Assembly (NCBI GenBank): GCA_907165065.1
Contig: OU015524.1
Span: 60,057,295-60,121,294, forward strand
DNA from: Caprimulgus europaeus
Lineage: Eukaryota; Chordata; Aves; Caprimulgiformes; Caprimulgidae
DNA: 64,000 nucleotides
Reading direction: 5' to 3'
Within the stretch, counting starts at the first letter, position 1; each line of letters starts with the position of its first letter. The position numbers and the translations under genes are program-made. The notes below the pieces were generated by a model. That model did no database searches. It was not told where the DNA came from and saw nothing but the letters and a program-made list of their open reading frames with translations. Of this stretch, positions 1-11,559 are shown piece by piece.

Positions 1-1342
1 AATTCACCATTCATGCTGAGTAACCAGAAATTTCCCCATAAACAAAGTCCAAAGTGACTGAGAATTCCGCGTTACCATGCAACATACTTATTGGAAGCTT
101 CCCCAAAAAAGTACAAACTGTGCGTATCAGAGGTTTATTCTATTTCAGAGAACACACATGGGATTTTATATTTACACTGTACAAACCTCAGTTTTACAGA
201 AGTGGGCTAGGGTTCTCATGAGAATACACTCTCTTATAAGATTTGTAGCACACCTGGCTTTTCTAGTAAAAGCCTATTTAAAAAAAAAAAAAAAAACCCA
301 AACAAACCTCAAAACGCAAATCTCAAGCATTTCATATGGGACTTGACTAAATCAAGAATTAAAGAGAGTCAGAAAACTAAAAAACTGCTAAACTTTACCA
401 CAGTTTTCACAATGAAAGGGTTCTAATATAAGTTTAGGAGAAATACAACCTGAGACGTACAGAAGCCCTTTTTTTCAAGAAAGTACATGGAGATTCATAG
501 CACAGTGTCGGCATCTTAGTCAGCATTAGTCACCATCTTAGTCACCATTTCTTCTCTTATCAACATAGAAAATGATGTGTCCTGGAACTGTTTGAGAGTT
601 ATAAGTATTTCATCATTCTTTTGGTCTCTGCTGAGAGCAGCAGAAATGTTGACATCTTTTTTGTGTGAGAGAAAAGGGAGCTGATATCTCAGAGTAGCTG
701 CAATGTTTTCAACAATGCTGAGCTTTAAGATCCTGCAGCATTTGACTGGGTTAGCAGAACTGAAGCCATTGTAACACCATCCAGCTTCACACTGTGAGGG
801 GATTAATAGAAAAGTATCACCATACTTCTTTCCTGAAGCATAAACTGTGAATTCCCATGGATGATGCCACCACTCAGGGTGAAAAACACACCAAAACAAG
901 CCTTCCTTCCAGTGCAAATGGAACCAATAAGCGTGTCAGCAAATGGGGAAATATTGTAATATGTAAGGAATATTCTGAAATTTCTCACATAGTGACTAGG
1001 CTAGTTACCTGTTATCAAATCTTGCCCTGTAAAACTTGTTCCATCTATTCAAGACAATTAAACATAAATGCAGAGACCATTCAGGAAAGGTCATTTTTTT
1101 TTAATGACTACCACCAGCATATTCCTTCAAGATTTCTTCTTTTTTCCTTCTATCTCTTCAACATATTTTAGAGTTTTAACTTGCCGCAAATTAATAAAAA
1201 AACCCCACAACCCAACTTATTTTCTTATTTGAAGAAGAATGTTTTTCTACTGTACAAGAGCATTCAAATAGCCAGGCAAGATATGTGTGTCTTTGCACTA
1301 ACACTAATAGCATTATTTAAGTCTATTTTCCATAATTCTAAT

Positions 1343-1358
1343 TATTCTAATTAGAATA
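1343..1358. repeat. 16-bp perfect palindrome with TAATTA core
   Basis: The sequence reads TATTCTAATTAGAATA, which equals its own reverse complement, and the centre is the homeodomain-type core TAATTA. A copy of TTCTAATTA lies a few bases upstream (1336-1344), so the site is a short cluster of the same core. In AT-rich DNA such palindromes arise by chance, so function is only a possibility. Confidence 0.5.
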
Positions 1359-1821
1359 GTTTATAATTATTTTTAACATAGATGTCTCACACATACCCTG
1401 AGATCATCATATGCTTGCCTGGGAGCAGATCAAGTCCAAGACCAAGTTAACAGAGCAGTAATATATTTCAAAGCCCAAAAACCTTAAAATCTTTCAGTAT
1501 TTCAAGGTTCGAAAAAATACCCATTTTATTATCAATTGAACTTATTCTAGAAACCAAGTATTCTGCTCACATGCACACAAACATACACATAAAATGACCC
1601 AGCTTTCTTAGTAAATGAACAAAGAAGTAAAAAGTAATTGCTTTCCTTCTTTAAGAAAAGTTTACAAAACAACAAAAAAATGGCAGGGATTTACCTTAAA
1701 GTGGGCCTGGCACTGCTTTAGTTGTCTGCTTACAGAACTAATAAGTAAAGACAATAAATACAGAATGATTAATGAAATAGAATCTTTAAGGTTTCCTTCC
1801 CCCTGCCCCCCCAAAAGGGAA

Positions 1822-1841
1822 ACAATTATTGCAATAATTGT
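1822..1841. repeat. 20-bp perfect palindrome with ATTGCAAT centre
   Basis: The twenty bases ACAATTATTGCAATAATTGT are exactly self-complementary. The centre ATTGCAAT resembles C/EBP-type half-site dyads, and the outer CAATTA/TAATTG arms are homeodomain-like. It lies just downstream of a C-rich run at 1799-1812. It could form a cruciform or bind a dimer; no evidence in the sequence decides between these and chance. Confidence 0.5.
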
Positions 1842-3938
1842 AATTTTTCTGCCAGGGGTGAGAGAAATATTTTCAGGCATGCTTGTTTTGTAGTGAGAGC
1901 TGAAAATCTTCACACTCCCATCTTTCATAAAGGAGAAAAAAGTCCCAGCAAACCTGCCAAGCAGAATTCTATTATTAGCCATTGTCACATCCAAGTGGAA
2001 ACAGCAAGAATGAGATCTGTCAGGGCTTAGATGCCAACTAGCTTAGTCTTAGAAGCTGGCTTTAATAAGTTTAACAGCAGAAACACAGGGAGCTTTAAGT
2101 TTAGGAGCAGATACAGGTTTTGGAGATCTGTGTTTAGGCAGTGGTGACTGAGGTAATCCAATGTAGTACTGAGATTTGGAACTCACTGGGTGGCTCTAAC
2201 AATAACTGATTAACATTAGCAATATTTGTGCTGATAAGACCAAAATTTATTCTTCCAAACATAAGCAATCCAGTTTGTTACAGGAAATAATGAAATTATT
2301 CTTTTAAATGACATTAGAACCCTAATTCACAGCATTGCTAAAATGCAGTTGGTTGCCCATTGGCATGCATCTCATAGCACAGTATGCAGACTGAGACCTC
2401 CTGTTTTGGTGTTCTACCGAGATCTTTGCTCTTTCAATTTCCTTCTGGCTTTGACCACCATGTCCAAATAGAATGCAACCAACAATCTAATGGCAGCATT
2501 TCTCCCTAGATGAACACCTCTCACTTCCAAAATGTAATATAAGATCCAAATTAGATCTAAAGTGGGACTGGTTTGAGCTGTAGCCTCAAAGCTGAATATT
2601 TGCATTCAAAAGCTTATATTCAGCACCTTCTTTTGCTTTGTCTCAGCTGGTTGTAAGAGTATTCTTAGGATACTGCACTGCTTGGGACTCCTATATCTTG
2701 ACATCAGACCAGGTTTGTTAAATCAAACTACATTTACTCATTTACAATTCCATCCCTTTAATCTTCAAAAAATATTTCTCTGAGGCTTTTCTTTGATATC
2801 TATCAAAAGGTGTGGTCTATTCCACTTAAAAAACGGAACAGTGAAATGGATGGTAAGAGCAGGAAGACATAACCATTGTCACTCTATTTTAAGATGAGGG
2901 CAGCCCTTTCTGGTTATTAAGTCAAAGCAAAAGAATAGCTGTTAGAGAGTTTAAATTAAAAAAAAAAAAATCTACTTGAATGAATTCCAGTGAAGATAAG
3001 AGAAGTACAAATTATATATTCTATTATAAACCTTGTAATAACTTAAAATTGATTAGTGTTTGAAGACTGATGGATAACTACAAAGCATTACTATTATAAA
3101 GCAAAGTGCAATTTTTGATACCATGCAACTACTTCAAGATGTCTAATTTTTTCTCTTTTACAATATTCACAGCAGAAATAAAGAGATATCTGTCATTCAT
3201 GAGAAATGAGTCTAGTTCTGAAAATGATATTGTTAGTCATGTCAAGTTTTAATAGAAATAGTGAAATAATGACTTGGAAATAGGGGAAACCAGGATCAGA
3301 AGCAAGCACAGGAGGTCTCTATCCGCTTAGAATCTCAATTACATTAGGTCAGGCAAAGGGAGTTCAGCTGCAAACATGAAACTTAATATGAATATATTCA
3401 ACACCATATGGGAGAAAAAGCCCATACAGGTAAACCATGATTCAGTCATGAGCTCCTGACCAGACTATTTAGTCTCCCCCTTAATGTTTTTTCACTATCT
3501 GGCATATAAGAATAATTTATAGGGCAGTAGTTAGATATTGGGCCATGGAAAAGATGTGCTGGCTTTAAAGGGTAAGGCAGAGCCCCAGAAAACATGTGTG
3601 ATTTCAAGTTGTCTTTTACTAAACAATGAATAAAATGTTATACTAGAATAATACAATTTAAAATTCAATTTTGTGTTCAAGGCAATTCTATTTAGAAGAA
3701 CATTCTTTCTTTGATTATGATGTTTTAACAAAGCCAGCAAAATTTAGGATGGCAGTTGAACTATTTCATTAGAATCCAGTGTTGCAAATAGTGTTAACTA
3801 CTTTCTACTTCTTATTTTCCCAAAGAAATAAATTTCAATAGAATTAAATTATCTTTTCTGTGTTGGATTTTTAGAGTGTAGCAACTCCTAGCTTCTTTTC
3901 TAGGCATCTATTAGGCTTCAGATGGGTACAAAGGTGGT

Positions 3939-3972
3939 CAGACAGATAAACAGACGGATAGATAGATATAGA
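3939..3972. repeat. Short degenerate (GATA/GACA)n simple repeat
   Basis: The stretch reads as imperfect tetranucleotides: CAGACAGATAAACAGACGG, then GATAGATAGATATAG. It is short and impure, typical of a decayed microsatellite. Confidence 0.6.
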
Positions 3973-5499
3973 GGGGTCTCAGACACACAATGCGATGAAA
4001 GTGAACACGACAAGTCCTCATGAGAACCCAAATATAACAGTTTAATGCACTGTAGCTGTTGAAATTATGTAAGGTGACAACACAGATGCTAAGGTCACTG
4101 CCCCTTATAGGAACACCATCCGCCATGCAGACTTCAGCTAGAGTTTTCCCTTCTCTGACAATACAGTTAAGAATGAGTGCTGGGAAAATAATTGATTTTA
4201 TCTATATTTAAGTTTCCTGGCGGGAAATGAACAAATTCATTTAAGAAGAAAAGTAAATTACTAATGATTTCTGACTGAACTTTTTGTAAAGCTCTCAATA
4301 ACAAATGTGGACTTGACAGATTTCCAATGGAGCTGCAATAATGTGGAGAAGGACAGAGAATAATTTGTCTGAGCTGTGAACAGTTACCATTGATAACTCT
4401 CTTTTATGTGGAATATGACACAACTGGGAGATTTTGCACATTCCAGATGTGACCATGAAGGTGGGTGTACTGTACTTTTACAGTTTGAAAAACCACTCAG
4501 AGTGTATTAAGTGGGGTGAACAGAGTGAAGAGGTATTTCTTGAGTCTTCTTGTTATACATTTTATTCAGGCAACATAAGAGAATAGGTTCAAAAATTAAA
4601 CTTAAGAAAAATAATCTACTAATAGATAGATTGCAATCTTGTTCTGTCAAACTACTCCTGCTAGTTGCAGAAGGAGGCTAAACGTTACTACAAGCTTTCC
4701 TTCACAACATTCATTAGCAATTTTCCTTTTTGATTCCTTACCTACTGTTTAGCTTCTAGTTTTACTTGTTTCAGTAGTTTAATGCTGAACACCTAGCAGA
4801 ATTAAAAAGGAAGAGGACGGGAAATATATTTACCTTAGAAAATACCATTACATCTTTGTCAGGTAATGGCTCTAAATTACTTGGCAATTAATATGGGGTA
4901 TCGACAAATGAAGAGAACATCCAGGGTATGTCCACACTTGCGTGGATGCAGAGTGGAGTTTTACATATCTACCCCTTCTGTATGCTTGCCTTAGTATTTC
5001 AGGCAAATTTGAAGAACAGAAAACTGGATAGAAATCTCATGAACGCTACTCATCCGATAGTCACTCAGCTCATTTCATTTCCTGCAATTCCTTAGTAGTG
5101 GTAGTACAGGGATTCTACCTGTACTACATGCAAAACCAAAACAAAGTAACCCCTGAAAATACAATATCCATGGAGTTCTCTTTATATAACTTGAACATCC
5201 TTTTAAAATTTTATTTTGTGCTTTCATATACTGGTGTCTATATCCACATGAAACTCCTAAGGAGTGTTTTTCAGATTTCCTGCCCATATGATATGACAAT
5301 ATTAAAATTTAAATGCCATTAGCCTTGTGGTAGTGACCCAGGAGAAAGTTTTCTTGGTTGCAATTTGTTTTCCATGCCTCAAGTCTCTACATTGCGCTGT
5401 ACAATACTATATATCTTATTCAAAAATCTAATTCATTTTTATTGGTAACTATTAGCACTAAGATCAATGCTAGTAAGAATAAATAATAAACACAGAATG

Positions 5500-5529
5500 A
5501 AAAGTGAGATTCAGAAGAATCTCACTTTT
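5500..5529. repeat. Perfect inverted repeat (13-bp stem, 4-nt loop)
   Basis: The left arm AAAAGTGAGATTC (5500-5512) and the right arm GAATCTCACTTTT (5517-5529) are exact reverse complements separated by AGAA. The hairpin ends about 20 bases before the first base that I can align to the CR1 copy at 5548. A transcript would fold into a short tight hairpin, but the stem is too short for a typical microRNA precursor. Confidence 0.7.
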
Positions 5530-5547
5530 TTTTGGGAGAGACAAAGA

Positions 5548-5765
5548 AAAGGGAGCTAGGCTCTTCTTAATGTTGCCCAGAGACAGTACCGGAGGCAATG
5601 GGCACAAATTAAAACACTTGAAACTTCATCTGAACATAAAAAAACCCTTTTTCACTGTGAGGGTGATCAGATACTGGAACAGGTTGCTCAGAGAGGTCTT
5701 GCAGTCTCTATCTGTGGAGCTGCTCAAAATCTGGCTGGACACAGTCCTGGGCAAGCTGCTTAAGT
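5548..5765 (+). mobile_element. CR1 LINE fragment, plus strand, truncated at both ends
   Basis: This matches the 3' end of the CR1 ORF2 coding strand. It includes the decayed versions of the 'ARLF', 'RGNGHKL', 'FTVRV..WNRL' and 'ESLSVELLKIWLD' blocks seen in better preserved copies further along the window. The forward frame from 5504 to 5842 runs partly through it, but its start lies in flanking hairpin sequence, so it is not a gene. The usual CR1 3' tail with AGAATCAC/ATTCTGTG octamers is absent, so the copy is broken or deleted at its 3' end near 5765. It is an old, inactive copy. Confidence 0.85.
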
Positions 5766-8700
5766 GTGCTAATGCAGACATAGCATTAAATCACAGTGGA
5801 AGATGGATGATGGATTCTTCACACCTACACAGGAAAGTATGAAGGTTTTTCCTTGTTAGTGGTGTATGGGGCTTTCCAAAATCTAAATCCCAAGGTTCTG
5901 GCTCAGTGGCCAAGTAAACCACTGCAGTAGTTTAAGACACTAGTTGCCTGGATTTGTAATATTAACTGCCTGTGGTTACCATTCCTTTGGCAGACTTTAT
6001 GTGGTGCAAAGTGTCCCGGTACTCCAACCAGTTTGGCATACAACTTGGCACTCTTCCCCATTTCCCAATTACTGCTAAACTAATGCACCAACCTTTAGAC
6101 TGAAATGTCTAGCACGTGCATTTTTCTTCTGTCAACTCTGATACAGAGATGCTCACTTCCAGCAGATATTTTAAACTGACACAGCAAGATCAACCAGAGC
6201 TCATTCGCCAGGGACTTGTTTCTTTCAAAGGCAGGGAGAACCAAGATCCAAATGGACTTTCAGCCCTTTGGAAAATGCCATCCAACATGTTTTGGAATTT
6301 CTAGTGATCTGTGGTGTAAAAGGTACAGTTTATCCCAAAATTATGATGATGGCCTTTGCTCTAAATGTCTCATTGAACACATGAACTGCATATTCTACAC
6401 ATGGGCTATAGTGCTGCCATTAATCCCAAATAATTAGAGTTAGAATAATTTTGAAAACACGATGGAATAACATATGGCCCTAGCCAATAAAATGGTCTTG
6501 GTGAGGGAAAGTTATGCATGTGGAAATTAAGGGTCTGTCACAGATGACTAATACTTAGCTATACACCAGTTGGAAAAACATCAACAAACTTTTCAGGATC
6601 TGTTGCAGATAAGAAAGCAATTAATTCTTAGCAGAAAGTGATTTTGTCACATGCCATAATATGCAGGGAGCTTTAAAGGCTGGTGAATAATTTAAATGGC
6701 AATCTAGACAATCTCTAAATACATTTGAAAATAGAAAATCTATACAGAAAAAAGTACAGCTTATTTCATTTTTTCATCATGCATCTTTGAAAATAACAGT
6801 AATAGTCCTAGCATGACCTTAGCAGGAAAAAAAATTGCTTATGGGAAAAATTGTAATTCACTCATTAATTCTGAAGCCTTGCTGTAATAAATTGAATTAC
6901 ATAACAGACATCAGTTCAGTCTTGCATGGTTTATTTTCTTGAAGTGTGATGTAATCTATCTTTTTATGTGTTTTTGAACATGGAAGAGGAAGTTCTTAGG
7001 AGTGTAAGAATTTTGTACTGGAACAGAGTAAGGGTGTCTCTTCTCCAGAAGTCTGTTTTGAATAGATGCCACCAAAAAACTTCAATGGGAACATTAACCT
7101 TTACATAATGACTAGAATTGTCCAATTCTGAATCATGAGAATAAATTTCTTCTTGATTCTAAATGGTGATCACTTCATTTCCCAAGGTGTTAGGGTTGAT
7201 TGATGGTTCATATTGTTTGGCCTTGGAGCTTAATTGAAGAGAGAAGATCCATTTATCCCTATTAATGCTGTTTATATTCTCATCTTAATTACTCCAGCAT
7301 CATTCCAGAACAACTCCTTCAACATGAATGCATTTCTCTGCCTTTAAATTGATGTAAATGGATCTGAAGTCAAGGGTCCTGATTTGAAACTTCTATCAAG
7401 ATTTAATCTATCTCCAGAAAAAAGAAAAAATTATATGGGAGTTAATTCCAGTACCAGTGGACATAACATTTTATGTTTTATTTAGATGGTATCTTTGATC
7501 TAAAGCACCAGAAAATTATAAATGGGGAACATATAGAGACGCAGAAGCAGTAATCAAGATGCAGAAGCAGTAATCAAACAAATGAGTAGCAACAAGCTAC
7601 CAAGTGCTTGCATAGACAGGAAGCAAAGAAGGACCAGAAGGTGGCCATTAAAACCTGTGCTAAAGCACTACTAAAACAAGGAAGAGAGAAAGATTTAAAA
7701 CAAAAGTGCAGGATGAAGTTAGAGGAATCACCTGGAAAATACTTTCTTTGGGAAAAGATCCCTTTGTGGAGGGCAGCACTACTCAGAGCATAACAGACAA
7801 GAACATTCATTAAACAACTTAATTTATTCTGCGCTGCCTTTGGTTAGTAAAAGGTAAATCTCATATTGCTAGAGAGAAATAATTGTCCTGTTTAGGATGA
7901 AAATTTGTAAACTCAATGTTTGCATCTTAAACACTGTGTTTGCAAGAAGACATGAGCATTACATAGTGACAAGGCAAGAAAAATACTGAATTTCTTAGAA
8001 TACTAGAGAATCTGCTATACTCTATTACCATACCTGCAAGTTATCAGCTGCAACTATCAGGGAGAAGCTGTCAATCAACTCTATTGCAAGGATGAAAGAG
8101 TAGATGGTACAGTTTAATTTTATTATGGAAATTGATTTGCATCTTTTATATGTCTTGATTGAAATCTTTCCAGGTAATGGCATTGAAGAATACTCATAAA
8201 ACTGCCATGACTGTGGTAATAACTATTATTATGATCGAATTTAATAATAAAAAAACCTGCCTGCAAGATGGGCAATATGAATAATTCATGAACAGTGTTG
8301 CTTAAAATGTGATAGAGAGAAAAAGACTTGTAGGAAAATTCTTAATGTATCCAGACAGGGATGATAATTGGTTTTTGCAACTAAATGAGTACTTCATGTA
8401 CAAGACAGCACTAACAAGGCAGGAGAAGAAATTTACACATTGGGGAGACAATTTCATTTATCTGGTTGCAGCAGGATAAGTGGAATAAATGGTTTTCCTT
8501 AAAGGAATTGACAGAAAATGTATATCCTGATAATAATTAGTTTTGTTTACAACTAGAGAACAACAGAATAGGAGACACAATAGCATCTTTTCAATATGTA
8601 ACAACATATGTACTATGTGCTTGCATAAGCCCTACTTGTGTTTTTAATCAAATACCTGCAAAACTGACCAGATCTCTTCCAGTACTGTCTTTCAGTTACA

Positions 8701-10194
8701 AGCAGAAGCAGGAGTTTGACATATGGATAATTTTTTCACAGTTGCACTTTATTTAATTTTATTTGACTTCTTTTAAGTATCGGGTAAGCTTGTGTTTCCT
8801 GCTTTTATTGCCTACCATCTGGTGGAAAAAACATGCAATAGCACAAAAAGGGACAGATGACTAAGTCAATATTTTAGTGGCATAGTCTGAAGTTACAGTG
8901 AATAAGTATTCATCAAGGACATTAACTTCAGGAACAGAAAGCATGTAAGAACTTTTCTCTCAACCCTTGGCCAAAGGCACTGATTAGGTTTGAGAGTTGT
9001 CATCTCACTTGTAGATAAGACAAGTAGAATTTCTTATACATGAATGTCTGTGATGTCTCTCTAAAGCAAGCGAAGCTTGACAGTAAGCTAAACTCACAAG
9101 TACTAGTCTATACCCTCCAGTTTGAACAGCTGAAGGTGGGTCATTATTTTCTGTTTTCCAGGTCTTCAACACTGAACACATATCGGGATGATCTACAAAC
9201 ATACAACAACAACAAAAACCCCACCAAAATTTATTATAAAAATGATCAGAAAATGTGTATATGTGAAAATAATTCTGTGCCAAGCATCTTTCTACTCATG
9301 TCAATATAGCCTTTTTATAATACTTTGATTTTGTCCTCCCTGATGTGCAGGTGTAGGAGATTCAGCATTTGACTGTCAAATAACTGTCCTATTCATTGTT
9401 CTGCTTTCTATTTATAATCAGGTCTAGGCATACATATGTAAATACAGAAAGTTATAAGTACTTGTATGTAGCAGTTTGGAAGGGAACATACTTATGTTTG
9501 TGATACCTTTCCTTCTCAAATTGTTAAAAACAAATGAAACTAAATTTCCCCCCTCCAAAATGCATAACAAAAGCTATTTGCAGTAACATACTAAAATGAG
9601 TTAAGTAGCTTGAAAAAAACTTGAGAACTGGATTTAGTCAAAATCCTTGTTAATACATTGTGCTTTACCCATTTCTAATTCTCTCTTACTTGAACCTGAG
9701 ATCAATCCTCTTTGTTCTGGCTTGCCACTAAGATTTCTGATCAATGTTGATAAAACAAAATGACAATAAAGGTAGCTATGAAAGCTACTGTGGAGAACTG
9801 TGGGGAAAAAACCAAACCAAACCAAACCACAACTTTATTCTTTCATTATAACTACAGACTGTGCCTTTGTGTGCTTGTTTATGGTTGATTACTTGCTATG
9901 GAGATTAGTTCTAAAGGAAGTTACACTTGAGAAGCTACACAATAATCTAGCTAAGACACATCTCAACAACGATGAAAATACAGTAGCCTGGTTAATATGC
10001 CTATGGTTGCCTTGTCAATATTGAAATCTGGAAATGATAAAGCACCCAGAACTTCTTTATCAGTTAAAATTTCTGCCCCATGAGGTAGTTTCCAGAATGA
10101 CTCAGAAAAAGGGAAAAAGGTTAAAGCTTGAAAACTACAAATTGGTTCCTAAGAAACCCAGGGGGACTGAAGGGAATGTTGTCCAGAGCCTAGG
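5766..10194. other. Unique AT-rich non-coding DNA
   Basis: I recognise no gene or mobile element here. A 20-bp direct duplication lies at 7541-7580 (listed separately). Open frames reach at most 92 codons and look like chance, and both strands carry many stops. A small AACCAAACCAAACC run is present near 9809-9830. Confidence 0.6.
7541..7580. repeat. 20-bp tandem duplication (2 copies)
   Basis: GCAGAAGCAGTAATCAAGAT at 7541-7560 is followed directly by GCAGAAGCAGTAATCAAACA at 7561-7580; the first 18 bases are identical. This is a simple slippage-type duplication. Confidence 0.8.
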
Positions 10195-10761
10195 TGTCCT
10201 GGTTTTGTGAGGATAGAATTAATTTTCTTTTTAGTAGCTAGAATAGCTGTGTTTGAGATGGAGTATGGGATTTGTTATGAGAAAAATGCTGATAAGGTAC
10301 TAATGTTATTAGTTGCTGCTGGAGCCCAAGTTCGAGTGGAAAACGTACTAAATAGCAAAACCCAAACCTGCCATTTGGATATGCCAATGAAATATTCCAT
10401 ATCATATCATGTCACATTCACTGTATTAACCAGGGTTGACTGGAAAATGGGGATATTCTCATTGGGATTGCTCAGACTCGTTCTTCTGGGATTGTGGTTT
10501 CAGTTTTGGGACTGCCTCTGTTCTGGGATTGCTAGCTGGGGACCGACTGGGCATCAGTCAGTGAGTGGTGAACAATGGCACTGTGCATCACTCATTTGTA
10601 TATTCTGTTATTACTGTTATTATCATTATTGTTTTATTTCAATTAGTGAACAGTTTTTATCTCAAATTGCGAGTTTTCTTACTTCTACCCTTCCAGTTCT
10701 CTCCCCTACTCCTTGGGAGCAACTGTGTTTGGCTGTAAGCCAAAGGAGTGCAACCACCACA
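10195..10761 (+). mobile_element. ERVL-like LTR fossil (LTR A)
   Basis: The element starts TGTCCTGGTTTT and ends near ...CAACCACCACA, about 567 bases, in keeping with a TG...CA long terminal repeat. The interior holds features I know from avian ERVL-type LTRs: a TGGTGAACAATGGCACTGTG-like block, a TTATTA-rich stretch, then TTTTTATCTCAAATTGCGAG and a TTCTCTCCCC motif near the end. I see no matching 5-bp target duplication at the ends I chose. A 196-codon open frame crosses it, but LTRs are non-coding. It is an old, broken copy, probably a solo LTR or the remnant of one. Confidence 0.75.
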
Positions 10762-10949
10762 TCAAGGGAGAGATCAAAACACGTAACTGACAGCTGAAGA
10801 CACCACTGATATTTGCCTGTTTCTCAAGAGTGGGTCATGGACTGGATAGCTGCAAGGAGAGATGGCACCACAGGACTGGTTAGGAGTGACAACCACTGCA
10901 GTTGACAGGCACACAGCAGGCTAAGATAAGTGCCAACAATCCAGGACAG
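10762..10949. other. Spacer between two LTR fossils
   Basis: This 188-bp stretch separates LTR A from LTR B. I do not recognise it. It may be residual internal ERV sequence, part of either LTR that I bounded too tightly, or old flanking DNA. Confidence 0.4.
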
Positions 10950-11542
10950 TGTATCTGTATTGCATCTGGCTCAGACAGAGTTAATTTTCCCCATAGCAGC
11001 TCTCAGAGCACTGTGTTTTGTATTAGTAGCTAGGAAGCTACACACCAGTGTTTTCATTATTGCCAAGCAGTGCTAGCACAGCACCAAGGATGTCTCTCCA
11101 ACATTCCTTCCCACCCAGTAGGTTGGAGTTGGGGAAGGTCTTGGGAGGGGACACAGCTGGGACAGCTGACCCAAACTGACCAAAGGGATATTCCATACCA
11201 TACGACATCTGCTCAGAAGTAAAACCAAGAAGAATGGAGGGGGAAGGGGAAGCATTCATTATTTACATTTTTCCTCTGGGAACCGCAACACATATGAAAA
11301 CCCCGCTTCCTGGGAAGTGGCCAAACATCGCCTGCTGATGGGAAGTGGAGAATAAATATTTTGTTGTTTTGCTCCTGTGCGTGCAGCTTTGCTTTGTTTC
11401 TATTAAACTGATGTTTGTCTCGACCCACAAGTTTGGGTTTATTTTTGTTCCATTTCATTTTCTCCCCTCCCCATTGTGCTGAGGAGGGGGGGGACAGAGT
11501 GGCTTGGTGGGCACCTGGCATTCAGGCAAGGTCAATCCACCA
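10950..11542 (+). mobile_element. ERVL LTR fossil (LTR B)
   Basis: The LTR runs from TGTATCTGTATTGC to ...CAATCCACCA, about 593 bases. It shows blocks typical of a widespread avian ERVL LTR: GAGTTAATTTTCCCCATAGC, GGGACACAGCTGGGACAGCT, CCAAAGGGATATTCCATACC, an AATAAA signal near 11352, TATTAAACTG near 11401 and a CTCGACCCACAAG block. It lies in the same orientation as LTR A but is a clearly different LTR type, so the pair is not the two ends of one provirus. It is followed at once by a primer-binding-site-like sequence, which suggests it was a 5' LTR. It is an old, inactive element. Confidence 0.8.
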
Positions 11543-11559
11543 CAGTGTCCGAAAGAGCA
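11543..11559 (+). other. Possible tRNA-Leu-type primer-binding site of the ERVL fossil
   Basis: Directly after LTR B the sequence contains TGTCCGAAAG (11546-11555), which matches the 3' end complement of tRNA-Leu (TGGTGTCCGAAAG...). ERV-L elements are named for leucine priming, so family and position agree. The match is short and the first bases differ, so this is moderate support only. Internal ERV sequence may continue some way beyond, but I recognise no gag or pol in it. Confidence 0.45.

Larger units (their letters stand above)
1..5497. other. Unique AT-rich non-coding DNA
   Basis: I see no recognisable gene or repeat family in this stretch. It contains an A-run near 279-296, a purine/A-run near 2958, two perfect AT-rich palindromes (listed separately) and a short GATA/GACA-like simple repeat near 3939-3972. 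Open frames are short and unlike any family I know. The longest, minus strand 516-917, has 133 codons with no domain, signal or repeat that I can see. Around 4931 the sequence resembles the terminal 'GGGTATGTCYACACT' seen in old amniote MITEs, but the match is too short to call. Confidence 0.6.

Noticed and set aside
516-917. 133-codon minus-strand open frame as a gene
   Set aside because: No recognisable domain, no repeat family and no supporting signals; a frame of this length can occur by chance in 64 kb.
1500-1530. tRNA B-box-like GGTTCGA word
   Set aside because: No A box or cloverleaf arms around it; it is followed by an A-run, not a stem.
4920-4960. Possible MITE end (CAGGGTATGTCCACACTT)
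   Set aside because: Only one end resembles the known terminal sequence and no partner terminal repeat was found.
7634-7645. CTCF-like word CCAGAAGGTGGC
   Set aside because: The pyrimidine of the core is replaced by A and the following base also disagrees, so the match is too weak to list.
10207-10797. 196-codon plus-strand frame as a protein gene
   Set aside because: It lies almost entirely inside an ERVL-like LTR, which is non-coding; the translation matches no protein family I know.
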